A DNA stretch of 64,000 nucleotides from the NCBI GenBank assembly GCA_965247535.1, contig OZ252018.1, positions 1,302,001-1,366,000 of the forward strand. Reading direction: 5' to 3'. The notes under the pieces were generated by a model. The model saw nothing but the letters and a program-made list of their open reading frames with translations. It did no database searches and was not told the origin of the DNA. A program made the translations under genes and the position numbers. The stretch's first letter is position 1. Each line of letters opens with the position of its first letter. This document shows, one piece after another, positions 8,527 through 15,877 of this stretch. The stretch is from JAPPHY01 sp965247535. Lineage in GTDB: Bacteria; Chloroflexota; Dehalococcoidia; Lucifugimonadales; UBA2985.

Positions 8527-9363
8527 CTACAGATTGATGGGCCGGAGGCTCACCACGCCGTCCCGCTCCTCCACGTAGCCCGCTCTGTCGCCGTTCCCGT
8601 GACCAAAGATCACGAGCCAGCCGTCCTTGACGGCCTTCGCTATGAGCTCCCGCTTGATCTCCACCGTGTCCTCCGGGAACTGGTCGAGCGCGGCGACATA
8701 CGACAGGCTCAGGTGATGGGTTGTGGGTATCAGGTCGCCCAGGAATACCACCTTCTCGCCGCCGCTGTTGACGTGTACCACCTGGTGGCCGCGGCAGTGG
8801 CCCCCCGTGTCCTTCACCCACACGTTCGGCAGTATCTCGCAGTCGCCGTCCACCAGCGAAAGCTGCCCGGAGTCCTTCAAACAGGCGTAGTCCTCGGAGC
8901 GGTGCGCGTCCCTGCCGCGTTCGCCGGGTTCCATGGCATACTCCCAGCAGGCCTCTTGCACGATATAGGTTGCTTTGGGGAACGCCGGAACCACCCGTCC
9001 GGAGCGTTCCACCTTGGTGCATCCACCGGAGTGGTCGAAGTGGAGGTGTGTCAGGATCACCCTGTCGATGTCCTTGGCGCTCAGGCCAACGTCTTTCAGG
9101 CTCCTGTGCAGTTTGCTGGAGGAGAGGCCGAACGCCTCGCGCTGCTTACCGGTATCCTTGGAGCCGGCGCCGGTGTCAACCAGAACGTTGCCGTAGTCCG
9201 TGCGGATCAGGAGGCAGTTGAGTCCCAGGCTCACGCGGTTCCACCTGTCGGGCTTCATGTGCTGTTCCCAGTCCACCTTCGGGATCTGCCCGAACATGGA
9301 ACCGCCGTCATACTTGAGGGTTCCGTCGCTTAGCAGATGGATTGACGGAGCCTTGGCACTCAC
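8527..9363 (-). CDS. MBL-fold metallo-hydrolase (lactonase-like)
   Basis: 278 residues from the GTG at 9363. That start is favoured because AGGAGGT sits 6 bases upstream; the frame is open further but has no ribosome site there. Zinc ligands are visible in HLHFDHSGG, in DTGGHCRGH and in the C-terminal FGHGNGD. Domain layout and size fit the AiiA/AttM-like N-acyl-homoserine-lactonase branch of the superfamily, but the substrate is not determinable. It stands alone with a long leader (promoter candidate 9538-9568). Confidence 0.85.
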   Translation of the reverse strand: MSAKAPSIHLLSDGTLKYDGGSMFGQIPKVDWEQHMKPDRWNRVSLGLNCLLIRTDYGNVLVDTGAGSKDTGKQREAFGLSSSKLHRSLKDVGLSAKDIDRVILTHLHFDHSGGCTKVERSGRVVPAFPKATYIVQEACWEYAMEPGERGRDAHRSEDYACLKDSGQLSLVDGDCEILPNVWVKDTGGHCRGHQVVHVNSGGEKVVFLGDLIPTTHHLSLSYVAALDQFPEDTVEIKRELIAKAVKDGWLVIFGHGNGDRAGYVEERDGVVSLRPINL

Positions 9364-9767
9364 TGAACCACCTCCTGCGTCATCGGCAATTAATAGTTGG
9401 CCTGTGGGAAGTGACCCGATCGGCTGGCAACGGGAGGTGCCAAAGCGGGCCGCAGGCCTTTGCATGGCCTGGGCTGTATCTGAATTCAACGCGCGTTTAG
9501 GGGAGTAACGCCGCGGGGAATTGTTCCAACGCAGAAGATGATAGTCTGCCCGTAGAGTGGCGTGTCAAGGACTTTTTACGCCTGACTTGTAAACTTCTTG
9601 CGACTCTTTTGGGGGATGCGCGGGCCGATGTAGTGGGCTCCGCCGAGACGCGATTGCACCTGCTCGTCGCCCCGGGATTCCCGTTGCCGCGAGTGTGAAG
9701 AGTACGGAGTACAGGGGATGAGAGTAAGCCGGAAACAGCCCGCGGGAAGCAGCCCTCGTTTGCAGGC
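9364..9767. other. Non-coding stretch upstream of the MBL hydrolase
   Basis: About 400 bases without a credible gene. On the minus strand it holds a candidate promoter, TTGACA (9568-9563) and TATCAT (9543-9538) with a long 19-base spacer. About 170 bases of leader follow, including the inverted repeat CAGGCC...GGCCTG near 9455-9475. The part from 9570 to 9767 shows nothing recognisable. Confidence 0.4.
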
Positions 9768-10190
9768 TCAGTCGACGTATTCCACGGTGAAGCTCATCGG
9801 CAGGACGGCCCAACCGATCTGCTCGTTGTCCAGGAACACCTTGAACGTGTACAGGCCGTCCTCCGACACCTCCATGTCCAGGCTCGCTATGCACCGGTGC
9901 ACAGTCTCCTCCGGCTGCATGTTGAAATCCTCCAGGTCCACCGTGGTCATGATGCCGCCTGATGGACGCGTTATACCGAGCTTGACGCGGTGCATGCCCT
10001 CCGACGCGTTGATGCCCAACACGACCTTTAGCGGAAACACCTTGGCCGGCATCGGGGCGCCTCGCGGAAGGCTACCCCGCACGTCCGCGCCGTCCAGCAA
10101 CCCGAATACCGACACCTGCCCCCCGTGCTCCACGAAGTCGCTGCAGAACAGCACGTACTGCAGGTTTGTCTGGATCGCGGCCTCGCTCAT
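9768..10190 (-). CDS. DUF6941-like small protein
   Basis: 140 residues, mostly predicted beta strands, no membrane segment or signal peptide. It resembles the DUF6941 group of short soluble proteins found near diverse enzymes; no function is known. The ATG overlaps the stop of the FAD/Fe-S oxidoreductase (ATGA), and GGAGG lies upstream, so translation is coupled to that gene. Confidence 0.7.
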   Translation of the reverse strand: MSEAAIQTNLQYVLFCSDFVEHGGQVSVFGLLDGADVRGSLPRGAPMPAKVFPLKVVLGINASEGMHRVKLGITRPSGGIMTTVDLEDFNMQPEETVHRCIASLDMEVSEDGLYTFKVFLDNEQIGWAVLPMSFTVEYVD

Positions 10191-13060
10191 TCCAGCGCCT
10201 CCGCAAGCACCTCAGCCAGATGACGGGGAGCGCGGTTAGTGCCGTGCTGAATCTGCTGCCGGCACGACATGCCCGTCACTACTACCTGGCCGCCTTCACC
10301 CAGGGCGGACACGGCCGGGAACAGCCTCTGCCCTCCGATGGTCATCGACACGTCGTAGTGCTCCTTCTCGTAGCCGAACGCGCCGGCCATTCCGCAGCAA
10401 CCGGCCTCGCTCTCCTGCACGTCCAGCCCGGGAATCAGACCCAGCACCGCCATCGCGGGCTCAGTGCCCACGAGCGACCGGGAGTGGCAGTGAGCGTGGT
10501 ACAGAGCGCGGCCCGGCGACTCTCTGAATCGCAGGTTGAGCCTGTCCTCGCTGAGCAGCATGTGGAGGAACTCCTCCAGTAGCATGGACTTCTCCGCAAC
10601 GCGGTCGGCTTCCGGCGATCGCAGGAGGTCCGGGTACTCGTCCCGGAGGGTCAGCAGGCAGCTAGGCTCGCATCCCACCACGTAGGCGCCCTGCTCCACG
10701 TAGGGGTACAGCAGGTCGACGTTGTACTGTGCGTTGGCCTTGGCGGCGTCCAGCATGCCCTTGGAGATCATGGGACGGCCGCAGCACTTGCGGTCCACCA
10801 GACCCACGGCGAATCCGGCCCGTTCCAGCAGCCGCGTGGCCGCCATTCCGATACTCGGGTAGTTGTAGTTCATGAACGTGTCGTTGAAGAGAACAACGTG
10901 GCCCTGAATTGGCCTGTCGAAGGCTGCGTTGCGACTGCGGAACTGCCGCGGGAAGGTGCGCCCGACGAACGCCGGCAAGGGCCTCCGCCGGTCCACGTCC
11001 ATGAAGCGGTCCATCACCCACCGAGTGAGAGGGAAGCCGGCGCCCCAGTTCGACAACGGCGCGAAGGCGCTTCCAAGCTTGCTCAGTGAGCCTATGTTGG
11101 CAAACAGCTTGGAGCGGAGCGGATAGCCGTGCTTCGTGTGATAGGCGTCCAGGAACTCGTACTTGAGCTTGGCCATGTCCACCTGCGACGGGCACTCCGA
11201 CTTACAGGCCTTGCACTCCAGGCAGAGATCCATGACCTGCCGCATCCGGTCGCTCGTGAATTCCTCCGGCGGCAGCATCCCGGACAGGACAGCGCGCAGC
11301 GCGTTCGCGCGGCCGCGGGTGGAGTGCTCCTCCTCCCGCGTGGCCATGTATGACGGGCACATGGTGCCTCCCAGTGTGTTCCGGCACGCGCCGAGACCGC
11401 TGCACATCTCCACGGCCTGAGTAATCCCGCCGTCACGCGAGAAGTCCAGCTTGGTCTCCAGCGTCAGGCTCCGATGTCCGCCTCCGTAGCGGAGATTCTC
11501 CACCATGGACGGCGAGTCCACTATCTTGCCGGGGTTCATGATGCCCTTGGGATCAAAGGCCTGCTTTACCTCGCGGAAGGCGTTGTAGAGCGTGGTGCCG
11601 AACACCCGCTCGTTCCACATGCTACGCACGAGGCCGTCCCCGTGCTCGCCGCTCATTGCGCCGCCCATCTCCATCACGAGGTCGCAGGCGCCGCGGGAGA
11701 TGCGGTACATCCGCTCCACGTCCTCCTGCTCCTTGAGGTTGATGAACGGCCGCACGTGGATGCACCCGACGCTTGCGTGGCCGTAGTACGCGGCCTCAGT
11801 GCCGTTCTCGCGTATCAGGTCGTCGACGCGTTGGATGTACTCAGGGAGCTTGTCCGTGTCAACGGCGCAGTCCTCAATGAACGGGATGGGCTTGGCCGCG
11901 CTCTTCACGCCCATCATCAGGCCTATGCCTGCCTTGCGAACCTCCCATACGTTGGCCTGCTCCGCTCTATCCGTCATCTTGATGAATGCGTATCCCATGC
12001 CGCCGCGGCGCAGGTTGCGCTCGATCTCCTCGATCCTTGCGCCGACCTCGGCTTCGGTGTCGCCCGCGGTCTCAACCAGCAGGATGGAGTGCGGATCGCC
12101 CTCGATGAAGCCGCTGCGGCGCCGGTAGCCCAAAGAGGCGTTGATCTGCTGAATTATCACGCGTCCCACCAGCTCCACCGCGGACGGGCGAAATTCCAGA
12201 GTGGCAACCGTGGCCTCCATGGACTCAATCAGTCCGCTGAAGTGGACTGCCATTAGCGCCGTGGCCCCCGGGCGCGGCTCCAGGTTGACCTTTGCCTCCG
12301 TCACGGCGGCCAGCGTCCCCTCCGAGCCGACTATCATCTTGGCCAGGTTGAAGTCGTCGTCATCCATGATCTGGTCCAGGTTGTAGCCTCCGACGCGACG
12401 CATGACCTTCGGGTAGCGCCTCTCGACCTCCGAAGCGTTTTCGCGGGCGATCTCCCGCACGCGGCGATAGATCTCACCCTCCAAGCCTCCGCCATGCAGC
12501 CGGGTCTCCAGTTGCGAGGCCGTGAGCGGCCCCAGCCGGGCGGGCTCCCCGCTTGAAAGCACAGTGTCCAGCTCGATGATGTGGTCTATGGTCTTGCCGT
12601 AGACGACCGAGTGGGAGCCGCAGGAGTTGTTCCCAATTGCGCCGCCCACGTTGGAGCGGTTGGACGTGGCCGGGTCCGGTGTGAAGAACAGTCCCGTGTC
12701 TCTGATCTCGTGGTTGAGCTGCTCCAGCACGATGCCGGGCTGCACGCGCGCCCATTGCTCCTCGGTGTTCACCTCCAGCACGCGGTTCATGTACTTGGAC
12801 ATGTCCAGTATGATGGCGCGGCCGACAGTCTGCCCCGCCAGACTCGTGCCGCCGCCCCTTGGCAGCACCGGGACGCCGTACTTGCTCGCCAGCTCCACCG
12901 CCGCTATCACGTCCTCGCGGCTGCGGGGTAGCACCACACCCAGCGGCTCTATCTGGTATATGCTGGCGTCCGTGCTGTACATCGCACGGGAGTACGGGTC
13001 GAATCGTACCTCGCCTTCCAGCGTCTGCCTTAGCTCGTGCTCCAGCTGCCCTGTCTGCAT
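10187..13060 (-). CDS. FAD-linked oxidase / Fe-S protein fusion (GlcD-GlcF or D-lactate dehydrogenase type)
   Basis: 957 residues. Order of parts: FAD_binding_4 domain (about 40-180, with PRGGGTSLAGQ and NNSCGSHS), FAD-oxidase C-terminal domain (about 215-500), a ferredoxin-like segment with MCSGLGACRN (about 552) and CLECKACKSECP (about 612), then two CCG half-domains (CCGRPMISKG near 757, CCGMAGAFGYE near 887). This is the fused GlcD+GlcF arrangement of respiratory 2-hydroxyacid dehydrogenases (glycolate or D-lactate), passing electrons to the quinone pool. The exact substrate is unknown. The start is the ATG at 13060 with GGAGG upstream; a TATAAT -10 lies at 13119-13114. Confidence 0.9.
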   Translation of the reverse strand: MQTGQLEHELRQTLEGEVRFDPYSRAMYSTDASIYQIEPLGVVLPRSREDVIAAVELASKYGVPVLPRGGGTSLAGQTVGRAIILDMSKYMNRVLEVNTEEQWARVQPGIVLEQLNHEIRDTGLFFTPDPATSNRSNVGGAIGNNSCGSHSVVYGKTIDHIIELDTVLSSGEPARLGPLTASQLETRLHGGGLEGEIYRRVREIARENASEVERRYPKVMRRVGGYNLDQIMDDDDFNLAKMIVGSEGTLAAVTEAKVNLEPRPGATALMAVHFSGLIESMEATVATLEFRPSAVELVGRVIIQQINASLGYRRRSGFIEGDPHSILLVETAGDTEAEVGARIEEIERNLRRGGMGYAFIKMTDRAEQANVWEVRKAGIGLMMGVKSAAKPIPFIEDCAVDTDKLPEYIQRVDDLIRENGTEAAYYGHASVGCIHVRPFINLKEQEDVERMYRISRGACDLVMEMGGAMSGEHGDGLVRSMWNERVFGTTLYNAFREVKQAFDPKGIMNPGKIVDSPSMVENLRYGGGHRSLTLETKLDFSRDGGITQAVEMCSGLGACRNTLGGTMCPSYMATREEEHSTRGRANALRAVLSGMLPPEEFTSDRMRQVMDLCLECKACKSECPSQVDMAKLKYEFLDAYHTKHGYPLRSKLFANIGSLSKLGSAFAPLSNWGAGFPLTRWVMDRFMDVDRRRPLPAFVGRTFPRQFRSRNAAFDRPIQGHVVLFNDTFMNYNYPSIGMAATRLLERAGFAVGLVDRKCCGRPMISKGMLDAAKANAQYNVDLLYPYVEQGAYVVGCEPSCLLTLRDEYPDLLRSPEADRVAEKSMLLEEFLHMLLSEDRLNLRFRESPGRALYHAHCHSRSLVGTEPAMAVLGLIPGLDVQESEAGCCGMAGAFGYEKEHYDVSMTIGGQRLFPAVSALGEGGQVVVTGMSCRQQIQHGTNRAPRHLAEVLAEALE

Positions 13061-13113
13061 ACGACACCCTCCGTCGTCAAAGTCAAGGGGAGGCGCTGCC
13101 TCCGTCCGCCATG

Positions 13114-13119
13114 ATTATA
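13114..13119 (-). promoter_or_regulatory. -10 box of the FAD/Fe-S oxidoreductase
   Basis: TATAAT reading leftwards, about 55 bases before the ATG at 13060. No good -35 is seen. It faces the plus-strand -10 at 13170. Confidence 0.4.
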
Positions 13120-13164
13120 CATGACGGTACACGTCAGGGCTAACTCGCGCGACTGTCCGGCCGC

Positions 13165-13175
13165 TGTGCTACAAT
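13165..13175 (+). promoter_or_regulatory. Extended -10 TGTGCTACAAT for the 178-aa membrane protein
   Basis: Same extended -10 type as at xer, uvrC and 50850. It ends 14 bases before the ATG at 13190, so the leader would be only about 8 bases. Confidence 0.5.
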
Positions 13176-13189
13176 ATCCGGGATTCGCC

Positions 13190-13726
13190 ATGGCAATCAG
13201 GAGCCGAGACAGAAGGGAACGCCGCTTGAGCGAGCGGCGCACCCGCAAACTCACGCCGCGAACCTGGCTCATGCTGGGCGCGGTGCTTCTTGGTTTCGTG
13301 GCGGTACTGGTGTTCCTGATGGTCACCTCAGGAAATGCGGGTAGCGGCGGCCGATACCCCGCGGTCGGCGACCACTGGCACTCCAGGTACACGATCTCCA
13401 TCTGCGGCGAGACCGTTGCGGCCTTTCCGGCTTCACCCGGCGAGGTCCACACCCACGGCGACGGCCTTTTCCACGTCCATCCCCTGCGCCTCGGCGAGGC
13501 AGGGCGCAACGCCAACCTGGCCAGGTACCTGGCAAGCACGGGCTCGCGGCTCACCAACGACACCATCGAGCTTCCCTCCGGCGAGAGCTACACCAACGGA
13601 GACGAATGCCCGAACGGCACTCCGGGACAGCTGTTCCTTCGTGTGAGCGGCATAGCCATGACGGAGATAGCAACCTACGTCCCCCGAGACGGCGACGAGC
13701 TGGTATTCGGATTCGAAGTGCCGTAG
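13190..13726 (+). CDS. Membrane-anchored His-rich protein, unknown function
   Basis: 178 residues from the ATG at 13190; an upstream start at 13121 would lie before the -10 box. A basic N-terminus (RSRDRRERRLSERRTRK) is followed by one membrane segment (about 30-50) and an exported domain with closely spaced histidines: DHWHSRYTISICGE and EVHTHGDGLFHVHPLRLGE. Such HxH clusters suggest metal binding, but no named family was recognised. The gene stands alone between divergent promoters and the SRP RNA. Confidence 0.75.
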   Translation: MAIRSRDRRERRLSERRTRKLTPRTWLMLGAVLLGFVAVLVFLMVTSGNAGSGGRYPAVGDHWHSRYTISICGETVAAFPASPGEVHTHGDGLFHVHPLRLGEAGRNANLARYLASTGSRLTNDTIELPSGESYTNGDECPNGTPGQLFLRVSGIAMTEIATYVPRDGDELVFGFEVP

Positions 13727-13741
13727 CCAGTCTGGGCCAAG

Positions 13742-13770
13742 TTGACACCGCCCTGCCTCTGCTCTACGAT
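13742..13770 (+). promoter_or_regulatory. SRP RNA promoter
   Basis: TTGACA (13742-13747), 17-base spacer, TACGAT (13765-13770). The predicted start at about 13777-13779 coincides with the 5' end of the SRP RNA. Confidence 0.75.
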
Positions 13771-13778
13771 TAGCTTGA

Positions 13779-14045
13779 GGCCGTGCTACACGGGGAGCTA
13801 GCGGTGCCCTGAACCCGCAACCCGCTATAGCGGGGTGGAATTCCCTCCCCAGGTCTGTGTCCAAGACCTCTATCCTCACGGGTGGATGCGGAGAGCTGGG
13901 TCCTGGGCGGCGGAGGCCCGTGAACCCCGTCAGATCCGGAAGGAAGCAGCGGTAAGCGGAATCCTCTGGGTGCTCCAGGGAATCCTGGCTTGAGTCCTCC
14001 GCGGGGACATGCCCTGGATTCCAGATCGAAGGAGGGTGCACGGCC
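13779..14045 (+). ncRNA. ffs: Signal recognition particle RNA, large bacterial type with Alu domain
   Basis: The strongly conserved S-domain core CAGATCCGGAAGGAAGCAGC lies at 13931-13950. The 5' part (GCCGTGCTA, GCGGTGCCCTGAACCCGCAA) matches the Alu-domain sequence of the Bacillus-type large SRP RNA. The ends pair perfectly: GGCCGTGC (13779-13786) with GCACGGCC (14038-14045). About 267 bases, the usual size of the large type. It is preceded by a strong promoter. With FtsY it serves co-translational membrane targeting; Ffh is not in this window. Confidence 0.93.
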
Positions 14046-14056
14046 CGTCCACTGTC

Positions 14057-14908
14057 ATGCAACGTGAGGCGCACACCCCCCGATCTCCAGCGGACGCGTA
14101 CGGTTCGGAGCAGCCCCACGTCCTCCCGCGCAAGTCACTTGGGCAGCACTTCCTGGTTGATCGCGGCGCGCTGAGACGCATCGTGGACGCGGCGGAGCTC
14201 GAGCCGCAGGACGTGGTCGTGGAGGTTGGGCCGGGCACAGGCCTCCTGACGAGGCTTCTCACCGAGAAGGCGGCCAGGGTGATCGCCGTGGAGATGGACG
14301 AAGGGCTGGCCAATCGCCTCAGCAGCAGCATAGGAGACCCCGCCAATCTGGAGGTCGTGCACGGGGACGCGCGCGAGTGGGACCCGGCTGCCGTGGGCGA
14401 GCCGTACAAGCTTGTCGCCAATCTCCCCTACTACGCGGCGGCGCCCATCGTGCGGCGGTTCCTGGAGTGCTCCAGGCCCCCGCAGTGCATGGTGGTGACC
14501 GTGCAGCGTGAGGTAGGCCAGTCCATGGCCGCGCGACCCGGGCGAATGCGCACCATATCCGTGGCCACCCAGCTGTACGGGGTGCCCCGCATCGTTGGAT
14601 ACATACGGCCGGGCTCCTTCCGGCCGCCGCCCAAGGTGACGTCCGCCATCGTCCGGGTGGACGTGCTGGACAGGCCGGCGCTGCCCCTCGACGACACCGC
14701 GGCCTTCTTCCGGCTCGTGCATGCCGGCTTTGGAGGCGCGCGAAAACAGCTTCGCAACTCCCTTGGCCACTCACTGGAGCTGCCTGGCCAGGAGGTGGAA
14801 GGCATCATGGCAGACGCCGACGTTGACCACAGGCTGCGTGCGGAGGCGCTGGGCCTGCCTGAATGGGGCAGGCTCTACGACGCCTTCAGGAGCCGGGGCC
14901 TGTGCTGA
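14057..14908 (+). CDS. rsmA: 16S rRNA dimethyladenosine transferase KsgA/RsmA
   Basis: 283 residues. Dimethylates two adjacent adenines in the 3' hairpin of 16S rRNA. Motifs: LGQHFLVD near residue 33, the SAM-binding VVEVGPGTGLLT and the catalytic NLPYY. Upstream in-frame ATGs fall inside the SRP RNA, so the ATG at 14057, just after the RNA, is the start. The last 7 bases overlap ispE. Confidence 0.94.
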   Translation: MQREAHTPRSPADAYGSEQPHVLPRKSLGQHFLVDRGALRRIVDAAELEPQDVVVEVGPGTGLLTRLLTEKAARVIAVEMDEGLANRLSSSIGDPANLEVVHGDAREWDPAAVGEPYKLVANLPYYAAAPIVRRFLECSRPPQCMVVTVQREVGQSMAARPGRMRTISVATQLYGVPRIVGYIRPGSFRPPPKVTSAIVRVDVLDRPALPLDDTAAFFRLVHAGFGGARKQLRNSLGHSLELPGQEVEGIMADADVDHRLRAEALGLPEWGRLYDAFRSRGLC

Positions 14909-15768
14909 CCATACGCGCCTGCGCCAAGATCAACCTGACGCTGGAGGCACTGGGCAAGCGCGCGGACGGCTATCACGAGGTGGTCACGGTGATGCAGACC
15001 ATCGACCTGTGCGATGAGCTGACTCTAGAGCCGTCGGCGGTCGTCAGCTTGGTCTGCAGCGACCCTGCGCTGGAGACGGCTGACAACCTGGTGCTGAGGG
15101 CGGCGCACCTACTGCGGAATTGCTCCGGCTTCGAAGGAGGCGTGAAGGCGCACCTTCACAAGTCGATTCCGATTGCCGCAGGTCTGGGCGGCGGTAGCAG
15201 CGACGCCGCGGCCGCTCTCATTGGCCTTCGGCAACTGTGGGGCCTTGAGCAGGCCGTTCCCGACCTGCAACCGCTGGCGGCAATGCTCGGCTCCGACGTG
15301 CCATTCTTCCTGTCGGGTGGCACAGCCATCGCGGAGGGCCGAGGTGACGTGATCACCTCCCTGCCCGCCCTGCCCAGGACGCACCTGGTGCTGCTCGCCC
15401 CGCGGGTCGAGATCCCCAACAAGACGGCGGCGATGTACGCCAACCTCACCTCCGAGCAGCACACCGACGGTGCGCGGTCGGCGGGTCTGCGGACCAGCCT
15501 GGAGCGCGGAGCGCGTCCAGACTCGGACGCGCTCTTCAACGTGTTCGAGAGCGTGGCATTCGGCATGTATCCCGCCATCGAGGAGGGCCGCCGCACCATG
15601 CTGGAGGCGGGAGCGCCGTGGGTGAGGCTCACCGGCAGCGGCCCGGCGATGTTTACCTTTGTCAACTCCGAGGCAGAGGCGGTCGCGATGGCCCTCCGCC
15701 TTCGCAACGCCGGCCACCGCGCCTATGCGGCGGCAACGGCAGGGCCCGCCGATATTGCTTCAAGCTAG
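14902..15768 (+). CDS. ispE: 4-diphosphocytidyl-2-C-methyl-D-erythritol kinase
   Basis: 288 residues from the GTG at 14902, which overlaps the ksgA stop. GHMP-family kinase of the MEP isoprenoid pathway. The N-terminal substrate motif reads CAKINLTLEALGKRADGYHE and the ATP loop is PIAAGLGGGSSDAAAAL (about 93-109). IspH of the same pathway is at 27794. An earlier in-frame ATG at 14863 would extend deep into ksgA and is unlikely. Confidence 0.93.
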   Translation: MLTIRACAKINLTLEALGKRADGYHEVVTVMQTIDLCDELTLEPSAVVSLVCSDPALETADNLVLRAAHLLRNCSGFEGGVKAHLHKSIPIAAGLGGGSSDAAAALIGLRQLWGLEQAVPDLQPLAAMLGSDVPFFLSGGTAIAEGRGDVITSLPALPRTHLVLLAPRVEIPNKTAAMYANLTSEQHTDGARSAGLRTSLERGARPDSDALFNVFESVAFGMYPAIEEGRRTMLEAGAPWVRLTGSGPAMFTFVNSEAEAVAMALRLRNAGHRAYAAATAGPADIASS

Positions 15769-15781
15769 CGCCCGCGCTTGG

Positions 15782-15811
15782 TTGACCCCCCTGTGCCATC
15801 ACAGATAGAAT
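15782..15811 (+). promoter_or_regulatory. Promoter upstream of dinG
   Basis: TTGACC (15782-15787), 18-base spacer, TAGAAT (15806-15811). Six bases later is an ATG (15818) that opens a 19-codon ORF overlapping the dinG start. Confidence 0.6.
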
Positions 15812-15817
15812 CTCGGC

Positions 15818-15877
15818 ATGCCATACCGCTCACCCGGACCCGCCGGCCTCTGTGTCGAGAGACCGCATGACCGTTGA
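15818..15877 (+). CDS. Candidate leaderless upstream ORF overlapping dinG
   Basis: The 19 codons start ATG CCA TAC and end in TGA at 15875-15877, eight bases downstream of the first base of the dinG ATG (15867). Its ATG is exactly where a transcript from the TAGAAT box should begin. No homology is expected for such a short peptide; a role in translational coupling to dinG is a guess. Confidence 0.3.
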   Translation: MPYRSPGPAGLCVERPHDR

